From NCBI GenBank assembly GCA_018969295.1, contig JAGWYN010000003.1:124001-188000 (forward strand): a DNA stretch of 64,000 nt. The letters are read 5' to 3'. The notes under the pieces are model-generated. The model was not told the DNA's origin, ran no database searches, and was given only the letters and a program-made list of their open reading frames with translations. The stretch's first letter is position 1. Every line of letters starts with the position of its first letter. The stretch is from Chloroflexota bacterium. GTDB taxonomy: Bacteria > Chloroflexota > Anaerolineae > Caldilineales > Caldilineaceae. Positions 9,270-18,359 of the stretch are shown piece by piece. The position numbers were made by a program, and so were the translations under genes.

Positions 9270-11600
9270 ATGGGCAGACCAGCCGGGCGTTGGCAGCAGA
9301 GGTGGATTCGTTGGGCCCGCAATGGCTGGTTCTTGCTGCTGGCACTGGCCGCCTTTTTTTACGCGCCCGTCTTGGCTGGTCTGCGCACCTTTCCAGATGG
9401 AGATTTCACCCACCACTTTTTGCCTTTCAACCTCTTTCTGCGCCAAGAACTGGCAGCCGGCCGGCTGCCGCTGTGGAACCCATTCACCTACAGTGGCCAC
9501 CCATTTCTGGCCGACATCCAGGCTGCGGTCTTCTACCCGCTGGGCACGCTCTGGGTCGCCCTGACCCTGCCGCTAACCGACGCGGGCACCCGGCTCTACC
9601 TCTTGCAGCTCGAAGCGGTCGTGCAGGTGGCGCTGGCCGGCTGTTTCACCTATCTGTTGGTGCGCCGCCTCACCGGCCGTCACACAGCCGGTCTGGTGGC
9701 AGGGATCTGTTTCGCATTTTCGGGGTATCTGACAGGATACCCCGTGGTACAGCTGGCTGTGCTGCGCACCGCGATCTGGCTGCCTCTGCTGCTCTGGCTG
9801 CTGCTGCGCGGCGCTGCAGCGCCGCGACGCTGGGAGCGCTGGTTGGCGGTGGCACCCGTGGCTGCGGTGGCCTTCCTGGGAGGCCATGCACAGACCTTTC
9901 TGTACAGCGCCTATACGGCAGCTGCCTGGGCAGCCCTGTTGGCGGTCTGGCAGTGGCGCCGACAGCCGGGGGAGGGTGCAGCGCTGGTGGGCGGTCTGTT
10001 GGCGGCAGCGGCGCTGGCGGTCGGGCTGGCTGCCCCCCAGCTGCTGCCCAGCCTGGAGTATGTGCAGCAGAGCGTGCGGGCCAACGTCGATTACGCTTAT
10101 GTCAGCGGTGGATTTCCGCTGCAGGACACCTGGCAACTGCTGCTCCCCGGTGTCCTGACCGAGTACTCGCCGCTCTACATCGGCGCGGTCGGGCTGGGGC
10201 TGAGCTTTGTGGCAGCAGGTGCCGCAGCACTGCGCAAAGACTGGTCGACGGTCGAGAGGGTCACTCCGGAGCCGGGCAAGCTGCATCACCGCACGGGAGT
10301 CTGCTTTTTTGGTGGGTTGGCCTTGGTGGCCCTGCTGCTCTCCTATGGCGGCAACGGTCCCCTCTACCCGCTCTTTTACCGGTATGTTCCTGGGTTTGAT
10401 CTGTTTCGAGGTCAGGAACGAGCCGCCTTTCTGGTCGCTTTTGGGCTGAGTGTTCTGGCAGGCTACGGCATGCTGGCGGTACGGCTGCTGCCGCCGACGC
10501 TGCGCGGCTGGCTGGCCACCCTCTACGCCGGGCTGGCCACCGCGGCTGTCTATCTGTTTGGCCTGCTCTGGCAGCTGCCTGGCCAGAGCGCAGTCGGACA
10601 GCTGCACTTTCTGGAGGGGGCTGCCCTGACCCTGGCAACGGTCGCTGGCCTGGCCCTGCTGCTGCGTCTGCCCGGCTGGACCCCGCCGCGCACCCAGCTG
10701 CTGGTGCTGCTCACCTTCGCCAGTCTCTTCTTGGCCAATGCAGGGACCCAGTGGGCCCCCTTTGGCCCGGCGCGCAAAACGCTGCCCACCCCCGAAGTGG
10801 TGGCAATTCAGCAGGCTGTCAGCTCCCCAGAGGCCGGAACCCCTGGCCGTGTCTACAACGAATACCGGGTCTACGAAGACTACGGCATGCGCGCCGGGGT
10901 CGAGGATGTGTGGGGCGCCAGCCCACTGCGGCTGGCCCGCTACGCCCGGCTCTTCGACGAATTCCCGCTCGACCGGCTGTGGCGGCTGACCGGGGTCAGC
11001 CATGTGTTGACCTGGCGTCGCGAACTCTTTGTGCCGGCCACCCTGTTGGCGGAGTTCCCCCAGCAGAACGACACCACCTACCTGCACCGGCTGGAGAAGG
11101 CCCCCCCGCGCGCCTGGGTGGTGCACGATGTTGTGGTGGCAGACGACAGCGGCGCAGCAACGTTGCTGGCGGACTCCAGTTTCGACCTGAATCGGCGAGG
11201 GATACTGCCCACCGACCCGAAAGCTCTGCTGGCAGTCTCCCCGCTGGCTGCAGGGGTGCAGCCAGCCCAGGTGCAGCTGGTGCAGAAGGCACCGGGGGTG
11301 GTGACAGTGCAGGTGGCCAGCCCCACCCCTGGCCTGTTGATCGTGAGCGAGAACTGGCTGCCAGGCTGGCGGGTGGTCGCCACCCAGTGGCCGGTTGGGG
11401 CTCCGGCCCCCCTGGAGGAGCCGTTGCGCGCCAACCTGACGCTGCTGGGGCTGCCAGTGCCAGCAGGGGAGGTGCAGGTGGAGCTGCGCTACCGGCCCGA
11501 CAGCGTGCGCTTCGGGCTGGCTGTCGGCGCAGCCAGCGCTGGCGTGCTGCTTGTCGCAGCCGTGGTCACCGGCCTGCAGCGCCGGCGGAGGGGAGCATGA
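9270..11600 (+). CDS. YfhO-family polytopic membrane protein
   Basis: The 776-residue product starts at the ATG at 9270 behind AGCAGAGGAG. The first exterior loop has FPDGDFTHHFLPFNLFL and LPLWNPFTYSGHPFLAD, the hallmark of the YfhO family. YfhO proteins have a GT-C-like fold; the Bacillus homologue is implicated in glycosylation of teichoic or lipoteichoic acid. About twelve helices are followed by an exterior beta-rich domain ending in a last helix. It overlaps the next start by ATGA at 11597. In context it is another glycan-decorating enzyme of the cluster. Confidence 0.82.
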   Translation: MGRPAGRWQQRWIRWARNGWFLLLALAAFFYAPVLAGLRTFPDGDFTHHFLPFNLFLRQELAAGRLPLWNPFTYSGHPFLADIQAAVFYPLGTLWVALTLPLTDAGTRLYLLQLEAVVQVALAGCFTYLLVRRLTGRHTAGLVAGICFAFSGYLTGYPVVQLAVLRTAIWLPLLLWLLLRGAAAPRRWERWLAVAPVAAVAFLGGHAQTFLYSAYTAAAWAALLAVWQWRRQPGEGAALVGGLLAAAALAVGLAAPQLLPSLEYVQQSVRANVDYAYVSGGFPLQDTWQLLLPGVLTEYSPLYIGAVGLGLSFVAAGAAALRKDWSTVERVTPEPGKLHHRTGVCFFGGLALVALLLSYGGNGPLYPLFYRYVPGFDLFRGQERAAFLVAFGLSVLAGYGMLAVRLLPPTLRGWLATLYAGLATAAVYLFGLLWQLPGQSAVGQLHFLEGAALTLATVAGLALLLRLPGWTPPRTQLLVLLTFASLFLANAGTQWAPFGPARKTLPTPEVVAIQQAVSSPEAGTPGRVYNEYRVYEDYGMRAGVEDVWGASPLRLARYARLFDEFPLDRLWRLTGVSHVLTWRRELFVPATLLAEFPQQNDTTYLHRLEKAPPRAWVVHDVVVADDSGAATLLADSSFDLNRRGILPTDPKALLAVSPLAAGVQPAQVQLVQKAPGVVTVQVASPTPGLLIVSENWLPGWRVVATQWPVGAPAPLEEPLRANLTLLGLPVPAGEVQVELRYRPDSVRFGLAVGAASAGVLLVAAVVTGLQRRRRGA

Positions 11601-13468
11601 CACGCGGCCGGCTGGCAACCCTGACCGTCTTGTTGGCGGCCTTCGCACTGCGTCTGGCCCTGCTCGATTTCCAGGAGCTGCGCGGCGATGAAGCGTTCGG
11701 CTATTTTTTTATCCAACGCTCCTATGCCGACCTGACCACAGCGACAATCGATCTGCGCGAGCCCCACCCCTTGGCCAGCTATTACCTGGCCAAGGGATGG
11801 TTGGCGCTCGGCGGAGACAGCGAATTTTCGCTGCGTTTTCTGCCGGCCTGGTTTGGGGTGCTGGCAGTCGCTCTGACCGGCCGGCTGGCACGACGCCTTG
11901 GCTTGGGACAAGGTACCTCCTTGACAGCAGCTGTGCTGTTGGCCACCAGCCCCTATACGGTCTGGCACAGCCAGGATGCCCGGATGTACAGCATGAGCCT
12001 GGCGCTGACCACCGCCACAGTCTGGCTGGCGCTGGAGCTGCTGCAGCGCCAGCGGCTGGTCTGGGGGCTGGCCTATGTGGGAAGCGCCTGGCTGGCGTTG
12101 CATACACACTACTACGCAACCTTTGTGCTGGGGGCGCTCAACCTGTTTGTGTTGGGACGGGCGCTGTGGGTGCCGTCAACACGTCCGAATCTGCTGCCCT
12201 GGTTGGGCTGGCAGCTGGCTGTGGGGGGGCTCTATCTGCCCTGGCTGACCCAGGTCGCCGGCATCGTGGGCGGCTACAGCGGCAACGGCGACTCGCCGGG
12301 CTTCCTGGCCATGCTGGAACGCAGCCTGGCGGTCTTTGCGGTCGGCGAGAGCACACCCGCCGCACAGCGCCCCTTCTGGGCGACCCTGGCCGCCCTGTCG
12401 CTGCTGCTCGGCGGGCTGAAGCTGTGGCTGGGCAGACCGGCGGAGCGCCGAGCCCTGGGTCTGCTGCTCTGTTATCTGGCCATCCCGGTGCTGGCGATCT
12501 GGGTGAGCGCATGGAGCCGGCCCATTTTCAACGAACGCTATCTGGTCGCCAGTGCGCCGCCGTTTGCGCTGCTGGCAGCCGCAGCACTGGGGGGGCGGCC
12601 GTTCCCCAAGCAGACCCGCACAGTGCTGCTGACAGCGCTGCTGGCAGTGCTGCTGGCCGGCGCCAGTCTGGGCCTGACACGCTACTATCAGGACCCAGCG
12701 TACAGCAAAACGCGCGGCTGGCGTCTGCTGGCTGCAGAATTCGATCTCCTGGGCGCCGGCGTGCCCACCCATGCGGCGCGGATCGCTCAAAACTTTCCAG
12801 ATCCGACGCTCTGGTACTACTACCGGGGACCCATAGAGCATGTGGTGCTGCCACCAGCCCCTCACGCCGCCGCTGAGGCTCAGATAGAGGTTGAAAAACT
12901 GACACTGTCCGGGGTCAGGCGCGTGCTGCTGCCGCTGCAGCCAGCCCCTAACTGGGATGCTGACCAGCTGGCTGTGGCCGCGCTGACTGCCGGCGGATAC
13001 ACACAGATAGCTGAACGTCAGACTGGCGTCTGGCCACTGCAGATCTGGACCACTGCCGACTTGAACCAGCCCACAGGTGTCGAAGATGGGGATTTCCCCA
13101 ATGGGGTTCGACTGCTTGGCATGGCCAGGCTCGACCCAGCATTGCCAGGAGGCATTCTGGCACCGACGCTCTGGCTGCAGGTGCCCCAATCACTCATGGG
13201 AAATACAGCACTCAAGATTACTGTCCAGCTGCTGGACAGCACCGGCCAGCTGGCCGCCCAGCAGGACCGACCGCTGGCCGGTGGGCAACGCCAAGGCGCA
13301 GCGACGCTGCGGACGTTCGGGCTGGCATTGCCACCTGACCTGGCACCGGGCCAATACAGGTTGATCGCTGCGATCTATGAGAGTGAGACCGAAGGCATGC
13401 CGCGCGTACGCACCTTGGGCGGTGCCGAGGCTGTCCAACTGGGAAACGCAACGGTGTTGGCCCCCTAG
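11597..13468 (+). CDS. GT39-type polytopic glycosyltransferase
   Basis: The 623-residue product starts at the ATG at 11597 (SD GGGAG) in an ATGA overlap with the YfhO-like gene. An open frame extends upstream but is the shadow of that gene. The first exterior loop has ELRGDEAFGYFFI, the D-E motif of PMT/ArnT enzymes, then PHPLASYYLAKGW and SQDARMYS, typical of GT39 homologues. Nine to eleven helices run to about residue 370, then a C-terminal exterior domain. It is the last gene of the coupled glycosylation run, since the next gene has its own promoter-like sequence. Confidence 0.85.
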   Translation: MTRGRLATLTVLLAAFALRLALLDFQELRGDEAFGYFFIQRSYADLTTATIDLREPHPLASYYLAKGWLALGGDSEFSLRFLPAWFGVLAVALTGRLARRLGLGQGTSLTAAVLLATSPYTVWHSQDARMYSMSLALTTATVWLALELLQRQRLVWGLAYVGSAWLALHTHYYATFVLGALNLFVLGRALWVPSTRPNLLPWLGWQLAVGGLYLPWLTQVAGIVGGYSGNGDSPGFLAMLERSLAVFAVGESTPAAQRPFWATLAALSLLLGGLKLWLGRPAERRALGLLLCYLAIPVLAIWVSAWSRPIFNERYLVASAPPFALLAAAALGGRPFPKQTRTVLLTALLAVLLAGASLGLTRYYQDPAYSKTRGWRLLAAEFDLLGAGVPTHAARIAQNFPDPTLWYYYRGPIEHVVLPPAPHAAAEAQIEVEKLTLSGVRRVLLPLQPAPNWDADQLAVAALTAGGYTQIAERQTGVWPLQIWTTADLNQPTGVEDGDFPNGVRLLGMARLDPALPGGILAPTLWLQVPQSLMGNTALKITVQLLDSTGQLAAQQDRPLAGGQRQGAATLRTFGLALPPDLAPGQYRLIAAIYESETEGMPRVRTLGGAEAVQLGNATVLAP

Positions 13469-13512
13469 CAGCCCGCAAAAAAACCTTGCCTCTCTGAACA
13501 GGTTCCTGGCTG

Positions 13513-13521
13513 TGTTATACT
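13513..13521 (+). promoter_or_regulatory. probable extended -10 promoter element
   Basis: TGTTATACT fits an extended -10 (TGn-TATACT). It lies in the 107-bp gap between the GT39-type gene and the C39-like gene, about 55 bp before the latter. There is no good -35 at the standard distance. Confidence 0.5.
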
Positions 13522-13575
13522 GAACAGAAGCTTGGCGATCGGCGGGCGATGGAATGAAAGACAGGAAATCGGCGG

Positions 13576-14886
13576 ATGAAGAGCCACCGTTCTTTGTGGG
13601 CAGCATTGGTGTTGTTGGCCGCTACCAGCCTGGTTGGCGCCGAGTTGATCCGAACGACTCTCTTCCAACTCCCCCCAGAGGCGACCACACAGCCCCCGAC
13701 CACACAGCCCCCGACCACACAGCCCCCGACCACACAGCCCCCGACCGCTCAGCCCCCGACCGCACAGCCCCCGACCGCACAGCTCGCGACCACACAGCCC
13801 CCGACCGCTCAGCCCCCGACCGCTCAGCCCCCGACCGCTCAGCCGCTCCTGCTTGTGCTGCCCACAGCGACCGCTGTTCCCTCTTTCCCTGCGACTGTCC
13901 TGCCGACTGCGGCGATCGAAGCCCCCCCTGCTGCCGTGCAGCTCACCGGGATCCGCCATGAATGGCAGACCTGGAACAACTGTGGGCCGGCGACGCTGGC
14001 AATGAACCTCAGCTATTACGGCAGCACGCTTGGCCAGGCAGCGATCGGCGGGGTGCTGCGCACCTCCCCCGACGACAAAAATGTCAGCCCGTATGAGCTG
14101 GTCAACTATGCGACCAGCCAGGGCTATGTCGCACACGAGCTGGTCAATGGAAACCCTCTGCTGTTGCGCACACTGCTGGCCAACGGGGTACCGGTTGTGC
14201 TCGAAACCTGGTACGAACGAGCCGACGGCGAAGGCATCGGCCACTACCGGCTGCTGGTTGGCTACGACGACGCGACGGCCCAGTGGACCCTCTACGATTC
14301 GCTCGACGCTGTCGGCCTGGTCTCCTTCGAGCCCTACGGCGGCATACGCGTTGCCTACGATCAGCTGGCAGAATGGTGGAAGGTCTTCAACCACACCTTT
14401 TTGCTGGTCTATCCCCCCGAACGGGAGGCGCAGGTCTCGGCGATCCTGGGTCAGGCCGGTCTGGACAAGGGCAGAATGTGGGCCGATGCCGAGCAGCAGG
14501 CACGAACCGACCTGGCTGCCGACCAAACGGACCGTTTTGCCTGGTTCAACCTGGGCAGCAGCCTGACAGAGCAGGGACGTTACGCCGAAGCAGCCGCAGC
14601 CTTCGACCAGGCACGTGCGCTCGGTCTGCCCAAGCGCATGCTCTGGTACCAGCACACCCCCTTTGAGGCCTATGTCAAAACAGGGCGGGCGCAGGATGTC
14701 CTCGCGATCAGCGACGTCGTTTTGGAAGAAACCACAAGCGTCGAGGAGATCTTTTACTGGCGGGGCCGTGCCTTGCTGGCCCTGGGCGACCCGGCAGCGG
14801 CATTGGATGCAGCAGAACGTGCGCTGGAACTGGCACCCCAGTTTGTTCCGGCGTTGGAACTGCGTGCTGAACTGACCGGCCGATAA
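13576..14886 (+). CDS. exported C39-like cysteine peptidase with Thr/Pro repeat and TPRs
   Basis: The 436-residue product starts at the ATG at 13576. A signal or anchor helix at residues 5-22 is followed by an 11-unit Pro/Thr/Gln repeat at about residues 36-90, probably a wall-spanning stalk. The peptidase_C39_2-type domain has the catalytic Cys in WNNCGPATLAMNLSYYG, His in GIGHYRLLVGYDD and Asp in YDS. The C-terminal 130 residues form TPR-like helices (NLGSSLTEQGRYAEAAAAF). C39-like domains outside ABC exporters cleave proteins or have lost activity; here the Cys and His remain. The substrate is unknown. It may process or bind proteins decorated by the upstream cluster, which is inference only. 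Confidence 0.8.
   Translation: MKSHRSLWAALVLLAATSLVGAELIRTTLFQLPPEATTQPPTTQPPTTQPPTTQPPTAQPPTAQPPTAQLATTQPPTAQPPTAQPPTAQPLLLVLPTATAVPSFPATVLPTAAIEAPPAAVQLTGIRHEWQTWNNCGPATLAMNLSYYGSTLGQAAIGGVLRTSPDDKNVSPYELVNYATSQGYVAHELVNGNPLLLRTLLANGVPVVLETWYERADGEGIGHYRLLVGYDDATAQWTLYDSLDAVGLVSFEPYGGIRVAYDQLAEWWKVFNHTFLLVYPPEREAQVSAILGQAGLDKGRMWADAEQQARTDLAADQTDRFAWFNLGSSLTEQGRYAEAAAAFDQARALGLPKRMLWYQHTPFEAYVKTGRAQDVLAISDVVLEETTSVEEIFYWRGRALLALGDPAAALDAAERALELAPQFVPALELRAELTGR
13681..13845. repeat. 15-bp in-frame tandem repeat, 11 copies
   Basis: Eleven consecutive 15-bp units of the type ccgaccacacagccc run from 13681 to 13845. They encode Thr-Thr/Ala-Gln-Pro-Pro. Variants aca, gct and gca at one codon are arranged in blocks, as expected from repeat duplication and conversion. 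Confidence 0.97.
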
Positions 14887-14922
14887 TGCTCGACAAAAAA
14901 CTTGTGCACAGCAGCATTTTTT
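14885..14922 (+). terminator. probable rho-independent terminator of the C39-like gene
   Basis: aatgct at 14885-14890 pairs with agcatt at 14913-14918, with an inner ACAA/TTGT pairing, and is followed by a run of T to 14922. It overlaps the TAA stop codon. Confidence 0.5.
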
Positions 14923-14961
14923 GCAACCAATCACCCTTCTTCTACACAGAAAGAATGTGTC

Positions 14962-16191
14962 ATGTCTGTCTTGCCATCGACGATCGCCGGACGACCGCTG
15001 CCGCAGCTGCGGCCGGTCACCCAACATTTTGAACGTCCACAGCTGGCGGATGTCTCTGCGACAGCCTACGCTGAGGTGGCGCGCGGGTTGCAGGAACTGG
15101 GGGCCCGCCCGGGGGAGCGGGTGGCTATCGGCGCTGGCAGCCGTGGCATTCGCGACCTGGTTCCTGTGCTGCGGGCGACAGTGGCCGCGTGCCGGGCCAG
15201 CGGGCTCTTCCCTTACCTGGTGCCCGCTATGGGCAGCCATGGCGGCGGTACCGCCGAAGGGCAGCGCCATGTGCTGGAACACCTGGGGGTGAACGAAACC
15301 AGCGTCGGTGCCCCTGTGGTCTCCAACAACGAGGTCGTCCAGATAGGAGAGACAGACTGGGGGATGCCCATCTATTTTGACCGTGAGGCTCTGCAGGCCG
15401 ACTGGATTCTCCCGGTCAACCGGGTCAAGCCACACACCGATTTTACCGGACCCCAGGAGAGTGGGCTGTGCAAGATGCTGGTGATCGGCTTTGCCAACCA
15501 TGCAGGCTGCGCTCGCGTGCATCAGGAGACCTTTGCCCGCTTCCACACAGTGGTGCCGACGACCGCCGCAGCAATTTTGGAAAAGGTGCCCGTCGGCTTT
15601 GGCCTCGCGATCGTGGAGAACGCTTACGACGAAAGTTTTATCGTGGAAGCAATTCCGCGCAGACAGATCCTGGCTCGTGAGGCCGAGCTGCTGCAGATCG
15701 CCTATGCCCACATGGCGCGTCTGCACTTCGAACACATCGACGTGTTGATTGTCGACATGATCGGCAAGGAGATCAGCGGGGCTGGCATGGACCCCAACAT
15801 CATCGGACGCACCGCCAAAGGGATCCTGCCAGGCTATCGGGGCCCCACAATCGCCCGGATCGTGGTGGGTGGGCTCACCCCAACGGGCGGCGGCAACGCG
15901 ATCGGGATCGGGCAGGCTGATTTCACGACCGAGTCAGGATTGGGGCAAATCGACCGGGTTTCGACCTACGTCAACGCGATCGCAGCGGGCACACCCGAGA
16001 GCGGACGGCTGCCGATTGCCCTGCCGACACTTGACGACGCAGTGCGGGCGGCACTGCTGACCAGCGGGATCGACGACTGGAATCGTGCAGCCGTGGTTCG
16101 GATTGCCAACACGCTGCAGCTGGACAAAATCGCTGTCTCCCACGCGCTGGCAGAGACCGTGGATCGCTGCCCCCATCTGAGCTGGAGGTAG
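14962..16191 (+). CDS. LarA_N/DUF2088-domain protein (lactate racemase-like)
   Basis: The 409-residue product starts at the ATG at 14962 (MSVLPSTIAG). An in-frame ATG at 14902 lies within the upstream terminator hairpin and is less likely. The sequence shows VAIGAGSRGIRDLV, PAMGSHGGGTAEGQ, and NRVKPHTDFTGPQESGLCKM, which resembles the KPH-x-x-x-G-x-x-SGLxK region of the nickel-dependent lactate racemase (LarA) N-terminal domain. Such proteins bind substrate, or the pincer nickel cofactor in true LarA. No larB, larC or larE genes are visible here, so true racemase activity is doubtful. It is monocistronic between two hairpins. Confidence 0.75.
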   Translation: MSVLPSTIAGRPLPQLRPVTQHFERPQLADVSATAYAEVARGLQELGARPGERVAIGAGSRGIRDLVPVLRATVAACRASGLFPYLVPAMGSHGGGTAEGQRHVLEHLGVNETSVGAPVVSNNEVVQIGETDWGMPIYFDREALQADWILPVNRVKPHTDFTGPQESGLCKMLVIGFANHAGCARVHQETFARFHTVVPTTAAAILEKVPVGFGLAIVENAYDESFIVEAIPRRQILAREAELLQIAYAHMARLHFEHIDVLIVDMIGKEISGAGMDPNIIGRTAKGILPGYRGPTIARIVVGGLTPTGGGNAIGIGQADFTTESGLGQIDRVSTYVNAIAAGTPESGRLPIALPTLDDAVRAALLTSGIDDWNRAAVVRIANTLQLDKIAVSHALAETVDRCPHLSWR

Positions 16192-16220
16192 AGAACCCAG
16201 CTCCCCCCATCAGCGGAAGA

Positions 16221-16247
16221 GAATGCAGTTTTTTTAGACCTGCATTC
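16221..16247. terminator. 8-bp inverted repeat with T-rich loop
   Basis: gaatgcag at 16221-16228 pairs perfectly with ctgcattc at 16240-16247. The loop holds seven T. It lies 30 bp after the LarA-like gene stop and may assist termination. Confidence 0.4.
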
Positions 16248-16290
16248 CTCGTCTACCTGCCCAATGCAGCGGACACTATACGTTCTGCAC

Positions 16291-16330
16291 AAAGCCTCGC
16301 CCTGCACGCAGCTGCGCAGGGCGAGGCTTT
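16291..16330. terminator. 15-bp perfect stem-loop terminator
   Basis: aaagcctcgccctgc at 16291-16305 pairs perfectly with 16316-16330 around a 10-base loop. T-rich bases follow (gtctatctctttt) and A bases precede it. It fits a terminator for the LarA_N gene. Confidence 0.65.
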
Positions 16331-16574
16331 GTCTATCTCTTTTGCGCAGTTTCGGCCTGATTGCCCCGTTTTTCCGAGGTTTTCGTTCATGAATTGTTCA
16401 ATCTATTCATCAAAGATTGTGCAATATATCCAATGCGCTGCAGGCAAAGAGCTGGTATCTTGGTAACGTGCGGTCCAGCCAGGAGATCAGAGGCTCCTGC
16501 CGCACAGGGTGAGTGGGGATGTCTGAACTTTTGGCAATCAAAAACACAAGCGAAGTGGAAAAAGGAGACAACAT

Positions 16575-17801
16575 ATGGAAGCCGTCATCGATACAGGCGA
16601 TACCGCCTGGATTTTGATAGCAACTGCGCTGGTCACCATGATGACACCGGCTCTGGGCTTTTTTTATGGTGGCATGGTTCGCAAAAAGAACCTGCTCTCC
16701 ACGCTCAACCTCAGTTTCATCACCATGGGGTTGATCGGCGTGCAGTGGGTGCTCTACGGATACACCCTGGCCTTTGGCCCTACACAGGGGGGCTGGATCG
16801 GCGGATTGGATTTTCTCGGGCTGAACGGGGTCGGTGCAGCGCCGGATCCCAACTACTCGGCGACGATTCCGGCGATCGCCTTCGCTGCCTTTCAGATGAC
16901 CTTTGCCGTGATCACACCGGCGCTGATCACAGGGGCATTTGTGGAGCGCATCCGCTTTCGCACCTTTCTGGTCTTCACCTTGCTCTGGGCGACGGTGATC
17001 TATGCGCCGCTGGCCCACTGGGTGTGGGCTGTGGGGGGCGTGCTGCGCACCTACGGCGCGCTGGATTTTGCAGGCGGCACCGTTGTTCACATTGCGGCCG
17101 GTTTTTCGGCGCTGGCGTTTGCGCTGGTCATCCGGGGCCGCCGCGGCTACGGGTCCATCAGCATTGAGCCCAACAACATTCCGCTGACAGTGTTGGGGGC
17201 AGGGCTGCTTTGGGTAGGCTGGTTTGGCTTCAACGGTGGCAGTGCGCTGGGCGCCAATGGACTGGCCTTCACGGCCTTGATGAACACCAATGTGGCTGCT
17301 GCCGCCGCCGCCGTGGTCTGGATGCTGCTGGCCTGGAGCGACAAAAAACCGAGCGTGCTTGGCATCGTCACCGGTGCAGTCGTCGGCCTGGTGGCCATCA
17401 CACCCGCAGCAGGCTTCGTCACCCCACTGGCCGCTATTCTCATCGGTGCTGTTGGCGCCCCCATCAGCTATTACAGCATCAAATTCATTCACAGCCGCCG
17501 GCTCGACGAATCCCTGGATGTGTGGGGCTGCCATGGGATGGCCGGGATGTGGGGTGCGCTGGCCACAGGGCTGTTTGCCACCAAAAGCATCAACGAATTT
17601 GGGGCCGACGGCCTGTTCTACGGCAACCCCAATCAGTTTGTGATCCAGCTGGTCGCCGCTGTCGGAGCAGCGATCTTTGCCTTCGTGCTGACCTTTGTGA
17701 TCGCCAAGGGACTCGACAAAATCTTGGGGTTGAGCGTCAGCGAATCCGAAGAGGAAGTTGGGCTGGATGTGAGTGAGCATGGCGAGCGGGCCTACGCCTG
17801 A
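16575..17801 (+). CDS. amtB: ammonium transporter AmtB
   Basis: The 408-residue product starts at the ATG at 16575 with AAAGGAG eight bases upstream. It has eleven hydrophobic helices typical of the Amt/Rh family. Family landmarks include TPALGFFYGGMVRKKN near the N-terminus, FAGGTVVHIAAG with the first pore His, and WVGWFGFNGGSAL. The second pore His is in DVWGCHGMAGMWGALATGLFA. It imports ammonium (conducted as NH3) across the cytoplasmic membrane and is followed 72 bp later by glnK, the classic amtB-glnK pair in which the PII protein plugs the channel when nitrogen is plentiful. The C-terminal cytoplasmic tail is present. Confidence 0.97.
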   Translation: MEAVIDTGDTAWILIATALVTMMTPALGFFYGGMVRKKNLLSTLNLSFITMGLIGVQWVLYGYTLAFGPTQGGWIGGLDFLGLNGVGAAPDPNYSATIPAIAFAAFQMTFAVITPALITGAFVERIRFRTFLVFTLLWATVIYAPLAHWVWAVGGVLRTYGALDFAGGTVVHIAAGFSALAFALVIRGRRGYGSISIEPNNIPLTVLGAGLLWVGWFGFNGGSALGANGLAFTALMNTNVAAAAAAVVWMLLAWSDKKPSVLGIVTGAVVGLVAITPAAGFVTPLAAILIGAVGAPISYYSIKFIHSRRLDESLDVWGCHGMAGMWGALATGLFATKSINEFGADGLFYGNPNQFVIQLVAAVGAAIFAFVLTFVIAKGLDKILGLSVSESEEEVGLDVSEHGERAYA

Positions 17802-17873
17802 GAGAGCTGTCGCTGAACAGCCAACAGTATCAACCATCGGTAGAAAGCCGGGCAAATCGCTCTGGGAGGAACC

Positions 17874-18272
17874 ATGACTAAAAAAATTGAAGCCATCATT
17901 CGGGAAGAAAAGCTGAATGATGTCAAACAGGCGCTGCGTGAAATCGGGATTGTTGGGATGAATGTCATTGAAGTTCGCGGCCACGGACGCCAGGGCGGGA
18001 TCGAGCTGGCAGCCCGCACCGGAACCTACTACGTGGACATGCTCTCCAAGATCCAGCTCAACATTGTCTTGAGCGACCACAACGTGGACAAGACGGTCGA
18101 AACGATCATCAAAGCAGCCCGCACCGGGCAGACAGGCGACGGGTTGATCTTCGTGACCCCGGTCGATCAGGTCTACCGCATTCGCACCGGCGAACGTGAC
18201 AAAGAGGCGCTCAGCTACGAAGGGGACATTGACACACGGCGGGGCAGCAAAAACGGCCCCAAGGCCAAGTAG
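17874..18272 (+). CDS. glnK: PII nitrogen regulatory protein GlnK
   Basis: The 132-residue product starts at the ATG at 17874, with GGGAGGA upstream. The PII core is intact: KIEAIIREEKLNDVKQAL, the T-loop with GRQGGIELAARTGTYY and VDMLSK, the B-loop TGQTGDGLIFV, and VYRIRTGE. The uridylylated Tyr of Escherichia coli PII aligns with the first Tyr of the TYYVD segment, so modification is possible. A basic C-terminal extension of about 20 residues (ending RRGSKNGPKAK) goes beyond the usual 112. It senses ATP/ADP and 2-oxoglutarate and should control AmtB from the same operon. Confidence 0.96.
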   Translation: MTKKIEAIIREEKLNDVKQALREIGIVGMNVIEVRGHGRQGGIELAARTGTYYVDMLSKIQLNIVLSDHNVDKTVETIIKAARTGQTGDGLIFVTPVDQVYRIRTGERDKEALSYEGDIDTRRGSKNGPKAK

Positions 18273-18316
18273 CAGCGTTTCACCCTCTGGCCGGGGCTCC
18301 CCCCCCATACAGATAT

Positions 18317-18345
18317 CTGCCCGGCTTCCTGTGGAAGCCGGGCAG
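18317..18345. terminator. bidirectional terminator between glnK and the solute-binding protein gene
   Basis: ctgcccggcttcc at 18317-18329 pairs perfectly with 18333-18345 around a 3-base loop. It lies between two convergent genes. A bases follow it on the plus strand, but there is no clear T-run. Confidence 0.6.
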
Positions 18346-18359
18346 CAGCAAAAACAACC

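Larger units (their letters stand above)
16192..16574. other. intergenic region before amtB: two hairpins, no gene
   Basis: This stretch of 383 bp has no credible gene. It contains an 8-bp inverted repeat with a T-rich loop (16221-16247) and a 15-bp perfect stem (16291-16330). An AT-rich segment at 16380-16440 probably carries the amtB promoter. The immediate upstream AAAGGAG is the amtB ribosome-binding site. I could not identify a nitrogen-regulator operator with confidence. Confidence 0.6.

Noticed and set aside
13465..15735. A 756-residue minus-strand open frame across the C39-like and LarA-like genes
   Set aside because: It is antisense to two well-supported genes; its Arg/Gly/Cys-rich repeats are the reverse reading of the 15-bp tandem repeat.
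14962..16191. Functional nickel-dependent lactate racemase (larA)
   Set aside because: The N-terminal domain resembles LarA, but larB, larC and larE are not nearby and the match is family-level only.
16410..18308. A 632-residue minus-strand open frame over amtB-glnK
   Set aside because: Antisense shadow; AmtB and PII on the plus strand are unambiguous.
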